Shown: positions 48,363-55,500 of the stretch, piece after piece
How the letters are laid out: each line of letters opens with the position of its first letter
How positions within the stretch are numbered: position 1 is the first letter of the stretch
NCBI RefSeq assembly: GCF_002953735.1
Contig: NZ_CP025536.1
Location: forward strand, 1,184,001-1,248,000
Direction: 5' to 3'
Source: Streptococcus pluranimalium
Lineage (GTDB): Bacteria; Bacillota; Bacilli; Lactobacillales; Streptococcaceae
DNA: 64,000 bases
Made by a program: the position numbers and the translations under genes
The notes under the pieces: model-generated
Seen by the model: only the letters and a program-made list of their open reading frames with translations
Told to the model about the DNA's origin: nothing
Database searches by the model: none

Positions 48363-48707
48363 TTAAAGCGGCTGTAACGCTCCTTCTTCTAACAAGTGCC
48401 AGGTCTTGGTCGCTTCTTGGTAAAGGTAGATGTATTCCGCAAAGGTGTCGTTTGCAAGGGTGCTAAGGTCTCCGACAAATCGGTGGATTTGGGCTGTTCC
48501 CATCACTTCATCTTGTTCAATGTCTGAAAGGTTGGCTTCAAGTTGAATGATGTCGCCTTTTTCAATTAGTGCTCTCACTTGCTTTGGCGTTTTAAAGGCT
48601 GCCTTAAGCAACTCGCCTGTGTACTCTGGGTAGCCTTCGTAGGCTACCTCGATGGTCTTGGCGATTTTGGTTGTTGTTAAGATTCCGATGCGTGCTTTTG
48701 TGGCCAT
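48363..48707 (-). CDS. Small phage protein of unknown function (moron unit A)
   Basis: A ~114-residue soluble protein with an alpha/beta pattern (ARIGILTTTKIAKTIEVAYE; GDIIQLEANLSDIEQDEV; FAEYIYLYQEATKTWHLL). I recognise no family. The ATG at 48,707 follows GGAG. The gene has its own conserved promoter/leader (48,721-48,790), shared with two other small phage units, and ends in a terminator-like hairpin before portal. Confidence 0.75.
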   Translation of the reverse strand: MATKARIGILTTTKIAKTIEVAYEGYPEYTGELLKAAFKTPKQVRALIEKGDIIQLEANLSDIEQDEVMGTAQIHRFVGDLSTLANDTFAEYIYLYQEATKTWHLLEEGALQPL

Positions 48708-48720
48708 GTTCAAGTGCTCC

Positions 48721-48790
48721 TTTTGTTTTTGTAGTCACATATTACCGTAGAAGCAAACTATTATCAAGTCTATTTTCCGATACTATTCAA
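48721..48790 (-). promoter_or_regulatory. Conserved promoter/leader, copy A
   Basis: Carries the shared core CTACGGTAATAT (complement of ATTACCGTAG at 48,741-48,750), the upstream block AAAATAGACTTGATAAT and the ribosome-binding end ACAAAAGGAG. All parts are spaced exactly as in copies B (52,121-52,190) and C (55,421-55,490). Confidence 0.8.
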
Positions 48791-48815
48791 CTATAATTTT
48801 GAGCATTTTGAATAC

Positions 48816-48840
48816 AAAAACACCTCCAATTGGAGATGCC
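48816..48840 (-). terminator. Terminator after doc
   Basis: Stem CATCTCC and GGAGGTG around AATT, then TTTTT on the minus strand, directly after the doc stop. Its sequence is almost that of the hairpin at 48,316-48,343. Confidence 0.82.
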
Positions 48841-48842
48841 TC

Positions 48843-49214
48843 TTAATGATTTCTAATAAATTCTAGAACTTGCTCATAATCTAATTGACCATCTGCCAAC
48901 CCTAGACCTAGCCAAACCAATTCATCATCTGTAACCTCGAGAACAATGCCATTTATTTCTAGAAAAACTAGCATAGCAAACACACCAATACGTTTATTTC
49001 CGTCAAGAAAGGCATGATTCTTTACAAGTGAATAACAAAGTCTTGCAGCTTTTTCCTCAAGGGTAGAATATTTTTCCACACCAAAGTAAGTAGAAAAAGC
49101 AGATGCTAATGAGGATGAAATAAGCCCCCGATCCTTAACACCATCTAATCCACCAGTGGCCCCAATCAGCTGAGAATGCAGCCTTATGATGTGATCATCT
49201 GTTAGTCGCTTCAT
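48843..49214 (-). CDS. doc: Doc/Fic-type toxin
   Basis: A 123-residue Doc protein: the Fic-like active site HAFLDGNKRIG lies near residue 66, with the N-terminal ITDDHIIRLHSQLIG-like helix (LTDDHIIRLHSQ). Doc phosphorylates EF-Tu in phage P1 and blocks translation. It overlaps the antitoxin stop by four bases. It stands between terminase and portal, well inside the late operon. Confidence 0.9.
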   Translation of the reverse strand: MKRLTDDHIIRLHSQLIGATGGLDGVKDRGLISSSLASAFSTYFGVEKYSTLEEKAARLCYSLVKNHAFLDGNKRIGVFAMLVFLEINGIVLEVTDDELVWLGLGLADGQLDYEQVLEFIRNH

Positions 49215-49465
49215 TTAGCCAACTCCTTGAAAGCATCTAAATGCCGGGAGAGAATGGAATTAGCTACCGAATCTAAAGTATCATCAGAAATAGTCGATTC
49301 TTTATCTTGTTGCTCAAGGAGTGTTTGATAATCCACCAAGACATATTTTGGAACATTATTTTTTAGAATGACAGCTGTACCATTCGCATCTACTAATCGA
49401 GCGATTTTTGAGAAGTTCTGATTAGCCTCAGAAATGGAGACAAGATTTTCTAGATTGATTTGCAT
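49211..49465 (-). CDS. phd: Phd/YefM-type antitoxin
   Basis: An 84-residue Phd-type antitoxin with the N-terminal DNA-binding fold LVSISEANQNFSKIARLVD and VILKNNVPKYVLVDYQTL. The ATG at 49,465 follows GGAGG. A candidate promoter lies just upstream (TTGAAT, 16 bp, TAAAAT, about 49,487-49,514). It neutralises Doc and autoregulates the pair in homologous systems. Confidence 0.88.
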   Translation of the reverse strand: MQINLENLVSISEANQNFSKIARLVDANGTAVILKNNVPKYVLVDYQTLLEQQDKESTISDDTLDSVANSILSRHLDAFKELAK

Positions 49466-49516
49466 AGTAAACAACCTCCTTTTCTCCATTTTATCATTTT
49501 TTAGGATAAATTCAAC

Positions 49517-51109
49517 CTAAAAACTCAAAATTCCTCTTTCATCATAGACTGAATTTCCTTGTCCTTGATGTCGGATACAGCGGTCAAGTCCCATGATAAG
49601 AGCAACAATGCCGTCAATCTTTTCAATCGACTTCTCCTTATCAGGCTTGATATTCCCTGCTGGGTCCTGTCGCATGACCACATTCTGTCCCATCCACTTG
49701 AGAACCGGGTGACCACCATGTTGGACTTTGCCTTCCATCATGAGCTTGAAGAGTTCTTTTGATGGGGGACTCATGTCCTTATAACCTTGCCCAAATGGAA
49801 CAAGAGTCAATCCCATGCCTTCTAAGTTTTGTACCATTTGAGTCGCATTCCAGCGGTCATAAGCAATCTCTCTGATATGGTAAACGGTCGAGAGTTCCTC
49901 GATGAAGGCTTCAATGAAACCATAATGAACCACATTCCCTTCCGTCGTTTTGAGGTAACCTTGGTGTTCCCACACATCATAAAGAACATGGTCACGCCTA
50001 CAACGCAACTGAAGGCTATCTTCAGGTAGCCAAAAATAGGGCAAGACAATGTAAGGTTCATCATCATGCCTTGGTGGAAAGACTAGGACAAAGGCGGTAA
50101 TATCTGAGGTGCTGGATAAATCCAGACCCGCAAAACACTCTCGCCCCTTGAGGCTCTCCATATCAATGGGACTACTGCCCTTGTCATAGATATGTTCAGG
50201 TAACCAAGTCACCGTTGAGCTAACCCACATATTGAGTCGAAGCTGCTTAAAAACATTCTCTTCCGCAGGGTTTTCGAGGGCATTTTGGTAGGCTTCACGA
50301 ACTCGATCCAAACCAATGGTGTGGCCAAGGGACGGATTGGCTTTAAGCCAGTTGGCTTCGTCATTCCAATCCTCTTCATCAGAAAGTCCATAAACTACTG
50401 GATAGAAACTGGTGTCTTTCTTTCGACCGTTTAAGATGTCCAGAGCCTTGGTATGGAGTTCATAACAAATGGAATTCTTATCGTTACCTGCGGTAGTGAT
50501 GATAAAAAATAGAGGTTGTTCCCTGGCATCACCAGACCCCTTGGTCAGTACATCATAGAGATGACGATTGGGTTGGGCATGGATTTCATCAAAGACAAGT
50601 CCTGAAACGTTCAGACCATGCTTGGTTCCAGTCTCTGCAGAAAGCACCTGATAAAAGCCTGCATTGGTGTAATTGACAATCCTCTTTGTTGCCCCCATAA
50701 CCTTTGAACGCTTATCAAGTGCCTTACTCATGAGAACCATCTGTTTAGCCACATCAAAGACGATAGAGGCTTGGTTTCGGTCACAGGCCGCCCCATACAC
50801 TTCAGCACTGGCCTCATTATCCGCATAAAGAAGGTAAAGGGCAATGGCAGCTGCCAATTCACTTTTGCCATTCTTTTTGGGTATTTCCACATAAGCCGTC
50901 AGGAACTGACGATTCCCATCTTCCTTCACAATCCCAAAGATGTCTCGGACAATCTGTTCCTGCCAGGGGAGAAGAGTAAACTTCTTGCCTGCCCACTTCC
51001 CCTTGGTATGGCAGAGGTTCTGTATAAAGGTAACTGCCCTGTCTGCTTTCGCCTTATCATAGTGAGAGGTTTCAAGCATAAAGGGACTTGGTTGATAGTG
51101 ATAGGTCAT
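49517..51109 (-). CDS. Terminase large subunit
   Basis: A 530-residue packaging motor with the ATPase core (EIPKKNGKSELAAAIALYLL with a Walker A-like motif; Walker B-like GLVFDEIHAQPNRHLYDV) and a nuclease domain (FAGLDLSSTSDITAFVLVF; aspartates in IAYDRWNATQ and EKIDGIVALIMGLDR). It belongs to the HK97-type, P27-associated group. It overlaps terS by four bases. Confidence 0.94.
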   Translation of the reverse strand: MTYHYQPSPFMLETSHYDKAKADRAVTFIQNLCHTKGKWAGKKFTLLPWQEQIVRDIFGIVKEDGNRQFLTAYVEIPKKNGKSELAAAIALYLLYADNEASAEVYGAACDRNQASIVFDVAKQMVLMSKALDKRSKVMGATKRIVNYTNAGFYQVLSAETGTKHGLNVSGLVFDEIHAQPNRHLYDVLTKGSGDAREQPLFFIITTAGNDKNSICYELHTKALDILNGRKKDTSFYPVVYGLSDEEDWNDEANWLKANPSLGHTIGLDRVREAYQNALENPAEENVFKQLRLNMWVSSTVTWLPEHIYDKGSSPIDMESLKGRECFAGLDLSSTSDITAFVLVFPPRHDDEPYIVLPYFWLPEDSLQLRCRRDHVLYDVWEHQGYLKTTEGNVVHYGFIEAFIEELSTVYHIREIAYDRWNATQMVQNLEGMGLTLVPFGQGYKDMSPPSKELFKLMMEGKVQHGGHPVLKWMGQNVVMRQDPAGNIKPDKEKSIEKIDGIVALIMGLDRCIRHQGQGNSVYDERGILSF

Positions 51110-51579
51110 AGCCGCCCTCCTAACAAATCTTCCATCTCATCTCCTGTTCCCCCTCCTTCTCCAATGGAGGAAAGACGAGTCCTAGCAGACGGTGTCAAAC
51201 CAAACTGTTCACAGAATTTAAGCATAATCTTGAGGTTGGTCTGACTGATGGAGACTTGAGGTACTTGTTGCAGGTAGCCATTGGGTGTTTTGATTATGGA
51301 ACCATGCTTGGACAGAAACTCTTCCGCTTCTTTCCAGCGTGCATAAGCCTGACAGTAACCTGCAAAAGCAGTCATGTCCATTTCTGTTAATAGTCCCATC
51401 CCTTCCAAAATCTTGCCCATCCGCTTCCATTCCTTCTTGGCATCCTCTTCCAGCCACGGAGGGCAACGTGGAGCCTTAGAGGGCGGTCTGACTTCCCCTT
51501 GTGGCAGAGGGCGTTTGCCTGGATTCCCCTCTAAGAGTTTTAAGGGAGTTGGTTTTGGTTTGCGTCCTCTTTGTGCCAC
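51106..51579 (-). CDS. Terminase small subunit, P27 family
   Basis: A 157-residue protein with the P27 pattern GRKPKPTPLKLLEGNPGKRP at the N-terminus and the helical DNA-recognition region (AFAGYCQAYARWKEAEEFL). It recognises the packaging site. The ATG follows GGAGG. A hairpin with a T-run precedes it. Confidence 0.93.
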   Translation of the reverse strand: MAQRGRKPKPTPLKLLEGNPGKRPLPQGEVRPPSKAPRCPPWLEEDAKKEWKRMGKILEGMGLLTEMDMTAFAGYCQAYARWKEAEEFLSKHGSIIKTPNGYLQQVPQVSISQTNLKIMLKFCEQFGLTPSARTRLSSIGEGGGTGDEMEDLLGGRL

Positions 51580-51604
51580 ATGATCACCTCCTTCGGGACA
51601 AGAG

Positions 51605-51632
51605 AAAAGGCCTCCTTGTGAAGCCTCATACC
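51605..51632 (-). terminator. Terminator-like hairpin before terS
   Basis: Stem AGGCTTC and GAGGCCT around ACAAG, followed by TTTTCTCTT on the minus strand, ~14 nt before the terS ribosome binding site. It ends the DUF4314 unit. Confidence 0.75.
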
Positions 51633-51638
51633 TATTAT

Positions 51639-51845
51639 TTAAGAAACTAGTGCTACTTGGTCTACACCATATAGGACATTAAGACTACTTCCATTGTCCC
51701 ACTCTACAAGGAGCGACCCAATATCATCCACTCCCTTAACCGTACCCAATGTCCCAATCGGAGGGGCAAATGGGTCTTCCATCATGACTAAGCGAACCCG
51801 TGTACCTACTGGATACCGTTTCTTGATTTTATCTACATTTATCAT
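51639..51845 (-). CDS. DUF4314 family protein
   Basis: A 68-residue protein: VRLVMMEDPFAPPIGTLGTV and LLVEWDNGSSLNVLYGVD match DUF4314, a small beta-barrel-like family common in phages and conjugative elements. Its function is unknown. The start overlaps the upstream stop. Confidence 0.82.
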   Translation of the reverse strand: MINVDKIKKRYPVGTRVRLVMMEDPFAPPIGTLGTVKGVDDIGSLLVEWDNGSSLNVLYGVDQVALVS

Positions 51846-52108
51846 TAAGCTCCTACCTTCTTAAACTGTGGTTCAATTTCAGTCCATAAACCTTCCGTAT
51901 CATCGGAAATGTACCTTACTACCAATTCAGGAAGTCCTCCATCCTTGATGCCATTTTCAATATCTTCAAGCAAATCATTAATCTGCTCTAGGTTGTCCTG
52001 ATTGATTGGGTCTAAGTTGAACTCACTTGTTTTTGACAAATGTTGCTTCATCACCATCAGGTGGATGTAACAGATATCAAGGATTTCATTCAGTTCATTT
52101 TTGGTCAT
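51845..52108 (-). CDS. Small acidic phage protein (moron unit B)
   Basis: About 87 residues, acidic and mostly helical (LNEILDICYIHLMVMKQHLS; NLEQINDLLEDIENG). The ATG at 52,108 follows AAAGGAG. Like units A and C it starts directly after the conserved leader (52,121-52,190). With the downstream DUF4314 gene it forms a two-gene unit that ends in the hairpin before terS. Confidence 0.75.
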   Translation of the reverse strand: MTKNELNEILDICYIHLMVMKQHLSKTSEFNLDPINQDNLEQINDLLEDIENGIKDGGLPELVVRYISDDTEGLWTEIEPQFKKVGA

Positions 52109-52120
52109 TGGGTTCTCTCC

Positions 52121-52190
52121 TTTGGTTTTGTTAGACACATATTACCGTAGAAGTTCTCAAATATCCAGTCAATTTTCGCTATTATTTAAA
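52121..52190 (-). promoter_or_regulatory. Conserved promoter/leader, copy B
   Basis: Same ~70-bp layout as copies A and C: block GAAAATTGACTGGATAT, core CTACGGTAATAT (complement at 52,141-52,150) and CAAAGGAG. It overlaps the last codons of the methyltransferase gene. Confidence 0.8.
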
Positions 52191-53452
52191 AAAGATTTAC
52201 TCATCCGCTGCATAGATTGAACCGCCTGCTCATAGGTGAGAATTGCATCGTCACGATTAACGGTGATGGCTGTATCTCCTGTTGCCTCCATGTAGCGGCG
52301 GACAATGACATCCACAAACTTCTCATCTAGTTCGATACCATAGCACACCCGACCTGTTTGGTCCGAGGCCAGAAGGGTTGATCCTGAACCCAGGAATGGA
52401 TCTAGAACAAGCGTGCCTCGCATAGATGAGTTTTGGATTGGATAGGCCATAAGTTGAATAGGCTTCATGGTTGGGTGGTCTTTACTAGATTTTGGTCGGT
52501 CATACTCCCAAATGGTGGTCTGCTTTCTGTCAGAGAACCATTGGTGCTTACCCTTTTGTTTCCAACCAAAGAGGCAGGGTTCATGTTGCCACTGGTAAGG
52601 ACTGCGTCCAAGTACAAGTGAGTTCTTCTTCCAGACACAACAACCACTCAGATAGAAACCTGCATCCTTGAAGGCCTTTCTGAAATTGAGGCCTTCTGTA
52701 TCCGCATGGAAAACATAGATGGAGGCATCGGACTCCATGTGCTGCTCCACCTGAGTAAACATGGCTAGAAGAAACTGGTAAAAATCACTATCAGACATGT
52801 TGTCGTTGAGAATCTTACCTGCCGTCTCCTCGACATCCACATTGTAGGGGGGATCGGTGACGACTAGGTTAGCCTTCTTATCCCCAAGGAGAGCACTATA
52901 TGTCTCTGCCTTGGTAGAGTCACCACAAATGACTCGATGTTTCCCTAAGTGCCAGACGTCTCCCAGTTTTGCGACCGTTGGTTTCTTCAGCTCCTCCTCC
53001 ACATCAAAGTCATCTTCCTTTAGGTCCTTGTCATGGATATTGGATAAGATGTCATCAATCTCTGGAGCTTCAAAACCAGTCAAGTCAAGATTGAAATCCG
53101 ACTCCTGCAAATCCAAAAGCAAATCCGCAAGGAGTTGGTCATCCCACTGACCTGTGATTTTATTGAGGGCAATGTTCAGAGCCTTCTCATCTTCCTTTGG
53201 CAGGTCGACAATAACACACTTGGCTGTTTCATACTTGAGGTCTTTAAGGACTGTCAGTCTCTGATGACCACCAATGACAGTCAAATCTTTGTTTACAATG
53301 ATGGGGTCCACATAGCCGAACTTCAATAAGGACTGTTTGATTTTCTCGTATTCCTTATCGCCCTTCTTCAGCTTTTTCCGTGGATTATAGCCTGCTGGCT
53401 GGAGGCTAGTTAGAGGGAGTTCTTTAATCTCCATATTTGGTTGGTTACTCAT
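52169..53452 (-). CDS. ParB-like and N6-adenine/N4-cytosine DNA methyltransferase fusion
   Basis: About 427 residues. The N-terminal ~120 are a ParB/Srx-like nuclease-type domain (LQPAGYNPRKKLKKGD, VIGGHQRL). The C-terminal part is a beta-class methyltransferase, with catalytic motif IV VVTDPPYNV near residue 210 and SAM motif I DPFLGSGSTLLA near residue 375. The start at the ATG 53,452 has AAGGAG. Such fusions modify phage DNA against host restriction. It lies in the same operon region as the phage MetK, which would supply its cofactor. Confidence 0.9.
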   Translation of the reverse strand: MSNQPNMEIKELPLTSLQPAGYNPRKKLKKGDKEYEKIKQSLLKFGYVDPIIVNKDLTVIGGHQRLTVLKDLKYETAKCVIVDLPKEDEKALNIALNKITGQWDDQLLADLLLDLQESDFNLDLTGFEAPEIDDILSNIHDKDLKEDDFDVEEELKKPTVAKLGDVWHLGKHRVICGDSTKAETYSALLGDKKANLVVTDPPYNVDVEETAGKILNDNMSDSDFYQFLLAMFTQVEQHMESDASIYVFHADTEGLNFRKAFKDAGFYLSGCCVWKKNSLVLGRSPYQWQHEPCLFGWKQKGKHQWFSDRKQTTIWEYDRPKSSKDHPTMKPIQLMAYPIQNSSMRGTLVLDPFLGSGSTLLASDQTGRVCYGIELDEKFVDVIVRRYMEATGDTAITVNRDDAILTYEQAVQSMQRMSKSFLNNSEN

Positions 53453-53463
53453 TGGTTTTCTCC

Positions 53464-53880
53464 TTAATAAAATCTTGATTGAATGTAACAAGAGTGGCTA
53501 CAAAATTTTCTTCCTGGATTGGCATAAGCTAAAAAAGACCCGTCACATTTTTGGCAAGTCAATTCATGGTAAGCTATCCTTGTTTTATCATGGTCATCTT
53601 TGTGGACTTCCCACCACACTTTACGACACCTGTCTGAACAAAACTTTTTAGGGCGACCAGTAGGTTTGTGAACCAAAACCTGATGACAAGTTTTGCAATA
53701 TGACCCGCCACCTTCATTAAGGTTCTCTTTTACTAGCTCCCCCAGACCTTTTAATTCAGGATTTCGACCACAATATTTTTTTACTGCATCACGACTGAGG
53801 TTCACGGTGCGTGCAATAGCTCCATAACCCATACCTTTATGCCGTAGCTGCCATATCTGTCGTCGCTGGCTTTCGTTCAT
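53464..53880 (-). CDS. Helix-turn-helix and zinc-finger phage protein
   Basis: A 138-residue protein. The N-terminal ~45 residues are an HTH (QIWQLRHKGMGYGAIARTV, LSRDAVKKYC). The rest holds two CxxC/CxxxC zinc units (YCKTCHQ with FCSDRCRKVWW; TCQKCDGS with FCSHSCYIQS). It is probably a DNA-binding regulator or packaging accessory protein. A hairpin with a T-run lies just before its start. Confidence 0.75.
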   Translation of the reverse strand: MNESQRRQIWQLRHKGMGYGAIARTVNLSRDAVKKYCGRNPELKGLGELVKENLNEGGGSYCKTCHQVLVHKPTGRPKKFCSDRCRKVWWEVHKDDHDKTRIAYHELTCQKCDGSFLAYANPGRKFCSHSCYIQSRFY

Positions 53881-53897
53881 TCGTTTACCTCCGAAAT

Positions 53898-53920
53898 AAA
53901 AAAAGGCCTAAAATAGACCT
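53898..53920 (-). terminator. Terminator-like hairpin in the leader of the HTH gene
   Basis: Short stem AGGTC and GGCCT with seven Ts on the minus strand, 5-6 nt before the CGGAGG ribosome binding site. Confidence 0.6.
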
Positions 53921-54246
53921 ATTTCTCATCATTTTTCTCGTATTTTTAGGCGTTTCTAAAACCATAAAACGAAACAGCCCCACCTCAAAAACATGATAAA
54001 GCTATAGCTGGAAACGCCAAAAACATCTCGTTCGGTGTCCCCTCCTCCTTAATTTGCGAAAATGCACGTTTGAGGGGGCCACGGTCTTTTGGGACAAGGG
54101 GTTTAGAGATTTTATCCCCCCTACCCCCACAGAACCAAAAGCAATACAAAGGAATGAAAGTCCTCTCTAAATGTAGGACCCTCTATCAATTTGGTTGCAT
54201 TTGTTTAACTTTTGTGGTACATTAAAAGAAAACGGAGGAATATCCT
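53921..54246. other. Non-coding G/C-tract region, candidate packaging (cos) site
   Basis: This is the only sizeable gene-free gap in the terminase-HNH region. It holds an inverted repeat GGCGTTTC (53,951) and GAAACGCC (about 54,013), and clustered G/C tracts (GAGGGGGCC, CAAGGGG, CCCCCCTACCCCC) at 54,070-54,130. HNH nuclease plus P27 terminase and HK97-type morphogenesis genes predict cos packaging. Location is inference. Confidence 0.4.
54195..54223 (+). promoter_or_regulatory. Promoter of dinJ-yafQ
   Basis: TTGCAT at 54,195-54,200 and TACATT at 54,218-54,223 are 17 bp apart, 24 bp before the antitoxin start, on the plus strand. Confidence 0.65.
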
Positions 54247-54528
54247 ATGGCAAAAACAGCAAACATTAATCTACGTATTGAACCCGCAACTAAATCCCAA
54301 GCTGAAGCTCTCTTTAATAGTTTTGGTATTTCAGTAACAGATGCTATCAACATCTTTCTAAACACGTCCATCATGGAAGGTGGATTTCCTTTTCAAATTA
54401 AACAACCTCGCTATAACCAAGAGACAGAAGCTGCTATTAAAGAGGCTCGTCAGATCATGGCAGGAACCACCAAGGCTGAGCGTTACAATAGTGTTTCCGA
54501 GCTCTTTTCATCTCTTGATGAGGAGTAG
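54247..54528 (+). CDS. dinJ: RelB/DinJ-type antitoxin
   Basis: A 93-residue antitoxin with the ribbon-helix-helix start MAKTANINLRIEPATKSQAE and the GISVTDAINIFLNTSI motif of DinJ proteins. It represses its own promoter and neutralises YafQ in homologues. The pair faces against all other phage genes, which marks it as a later insertion. Confidence 0.92.
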   Translation: MAKTANINLRIEPATKSQAEALFNSFGISVTDAINIFLNTSIMEGGFPFQIKQPRYNQETEAAIKEARQIMAGTTKAERYNSVSELFSSLDEE

Positions 54529-54530
54529 GC

Positions 54531-54803
54531 ATGTTAACCTTAGTAACCACCAATCAGTTTAAAAAAGACCTCAAACGTATCAAGAAACGTGGTCTTGCAT
54601 TGAGCAAATTAGAAGCTGTCCTTGACTGTCTTCTTAAGGAGCAAACGCTAGACCCAAAGCACCGTGATCACGCCTTAGTTGGAAACTACATCGGTTTTCG
54701 TGAATGTCACATTGAACCTGACTGGCTTTTAGTTTACGCCATTGATAAGGGTCAGTTAATTCTTACCGCATCACGGACAGGTTCTCACTCGGATTTATTT
54801 TAG
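54531..54803 (+). CDS. yafQ: YafQ-type mRNA interferase toxin
   Basis: A 90-residue RelE-superfamily toxin. It has the YafQ features LDPKHRDHALVGNYIGFREC and HIEPDWLLVYAIDKGQL, and the C-terminal LTASRTGSHSDLF with the catalytic His. YafQ cleaves mRNA at in-frame codons in the ribosome. It starts 2 bp after the antitoxin stop. Confidence 0.92.
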   Translation: MLTLVTTNQFKKDLKRIKKRGLALSKLEAVLDCLLKEQTLDPKHRDHALVGNYIGFRECHIEPDWLLVYAIDKGQLILTASRTGSHSDLF

Positions 54804-54825
54804 TCACCTATCGGTGGCTTTTTTT

Positions 54826-55191
54826 TTAGAATCGATAGCCGTACTCAATATCTCTATCAACGGTTTGTGTCTTTCTATCATGACATGACTTACATAAGGG
54901 TTGCCAATTGGATTGGTCCCAGAAGAGATCTTGGTCACCTCGGTGGGGAACGATATGATCCACCACAGTTGCTTTGACCAGTTTCCTCTGCTCCTGACAA
55001 TGACGACAGAGTGGATTGACTTTGAGAAAACGTAGTCGAGCTGTCCGCCATTGACTGGTGTATCCTTTTTCCTTAGTGCTCCTCGTATCAAGCTGAACCA
55101 AGGGTCTGTGCTCCTCGCAATACTTGTTTCCATAGCTGACTAACTTTGGGCAACGGTTATGTTTACAAGGGGTGCTAGGTCTTTGGGGCAT
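54826..55191 (-). CDS. Phage HNH endonuclease
   Basis: About 121 residues: an N-terminal Cys4-type zinc unit (CKHNRCPKL, KYCEEH) precedes the HNH core (CRHCQEQRKL, VVDHIVPHRGDQDLFWDQSN, CKSCHDRKTQ). I take the ATG at 55,191 (AAGGAG upstream). In cos phages such HNH proteins assist terminase cleavage. The gene ends convergently 22 bp from yafQ. Confidence 0.92.
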   Translation of the reverse strand: MPQRPSTPCKHNRCPKLVSYGNKYCEEHRPLVQLDTRSTKEKGYTSQWRTARLRFLKVNPLCRHCQEQRKLVKATVVDHIVPHRGDQDLFWDQSNWQPLCKSCHDRKTQTVDRDIEYGYRF

Positions 55192-55209
55192 GTGATACTC
55201 CTTCCACAA

Positions 55210-55238
55210 GAAAAGCCCTACCCTTCGGTAAGGCTCCT
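55210..55238 (-). terminator. Terminator-like hairpin between DUF6900 and HNH genes
   Basis: Stem AGCCTTACC and GGTAGGGCT around a GAAG-type loop, then TTTTCTT on the minus strand, ~8 nt before the HNH ribosome binding site. Confidence 0.8.
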
Positions 55239-55240
55239 TG

Positions 55241-55411
55241 TTATTTCTTGCTGTCTTGTCCTGCCTTGTAGGCTTCTTCAAGGGCTGCCTTCAAGGTCCA
55301 AACCGATACATCTAGGAAATCCTCGTTGTCGCTGTTTCTTGTTTCCAAATCGGAGCGTCCGAAGTTCTTAAAGATGATTCCGAATAAGTCTTTTTCCATT
55401 TGGGTTTTCAT
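55241..55411 (-). CDS. DUF6900-like small protein (moron unit C)
   Basis: A 56-residue protein. NFGRSDLETRNSDNEDFLDV followed by SVWTLKAALEEAY matches the small DUF6900 family found in phages and integrative elements. The function is unknown. The ATG at 55,411 follows AAAAGGAG within the conserved leader (55,421-55,490). A terminator-like hairpin ends the unit. Confidence 0.8.
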   Translation of the reverse strand: MKTQMEKDLFGIIFKNFGRSDLETRNSDNEDFLDVSVWTLKAALEEAYKAGQDSKK

Positions 55412-55420
55412 GTGGTTGTT

Positions 55421-55490
55421 CTCCTTTTGTTTTGGTAAGTGTATATTACCGTAGGTGCCAACATATATCCAGTCTTATTTGCGAGATAGT
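55421..55490 (-). promoter_or_regulatory. Conserved promoter/leader, copy C
   Basis: Block GCAAATAAGACTGGATAT, core CTACGGTAATAT (complement at 55,445-55,454) and CAAAAGGAG, spaced as in copies A and B. It lies between the metK stop and DUF6900. Confidence 0.8.
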
Positions 55491-55500
55491 CAAAGTTTTT

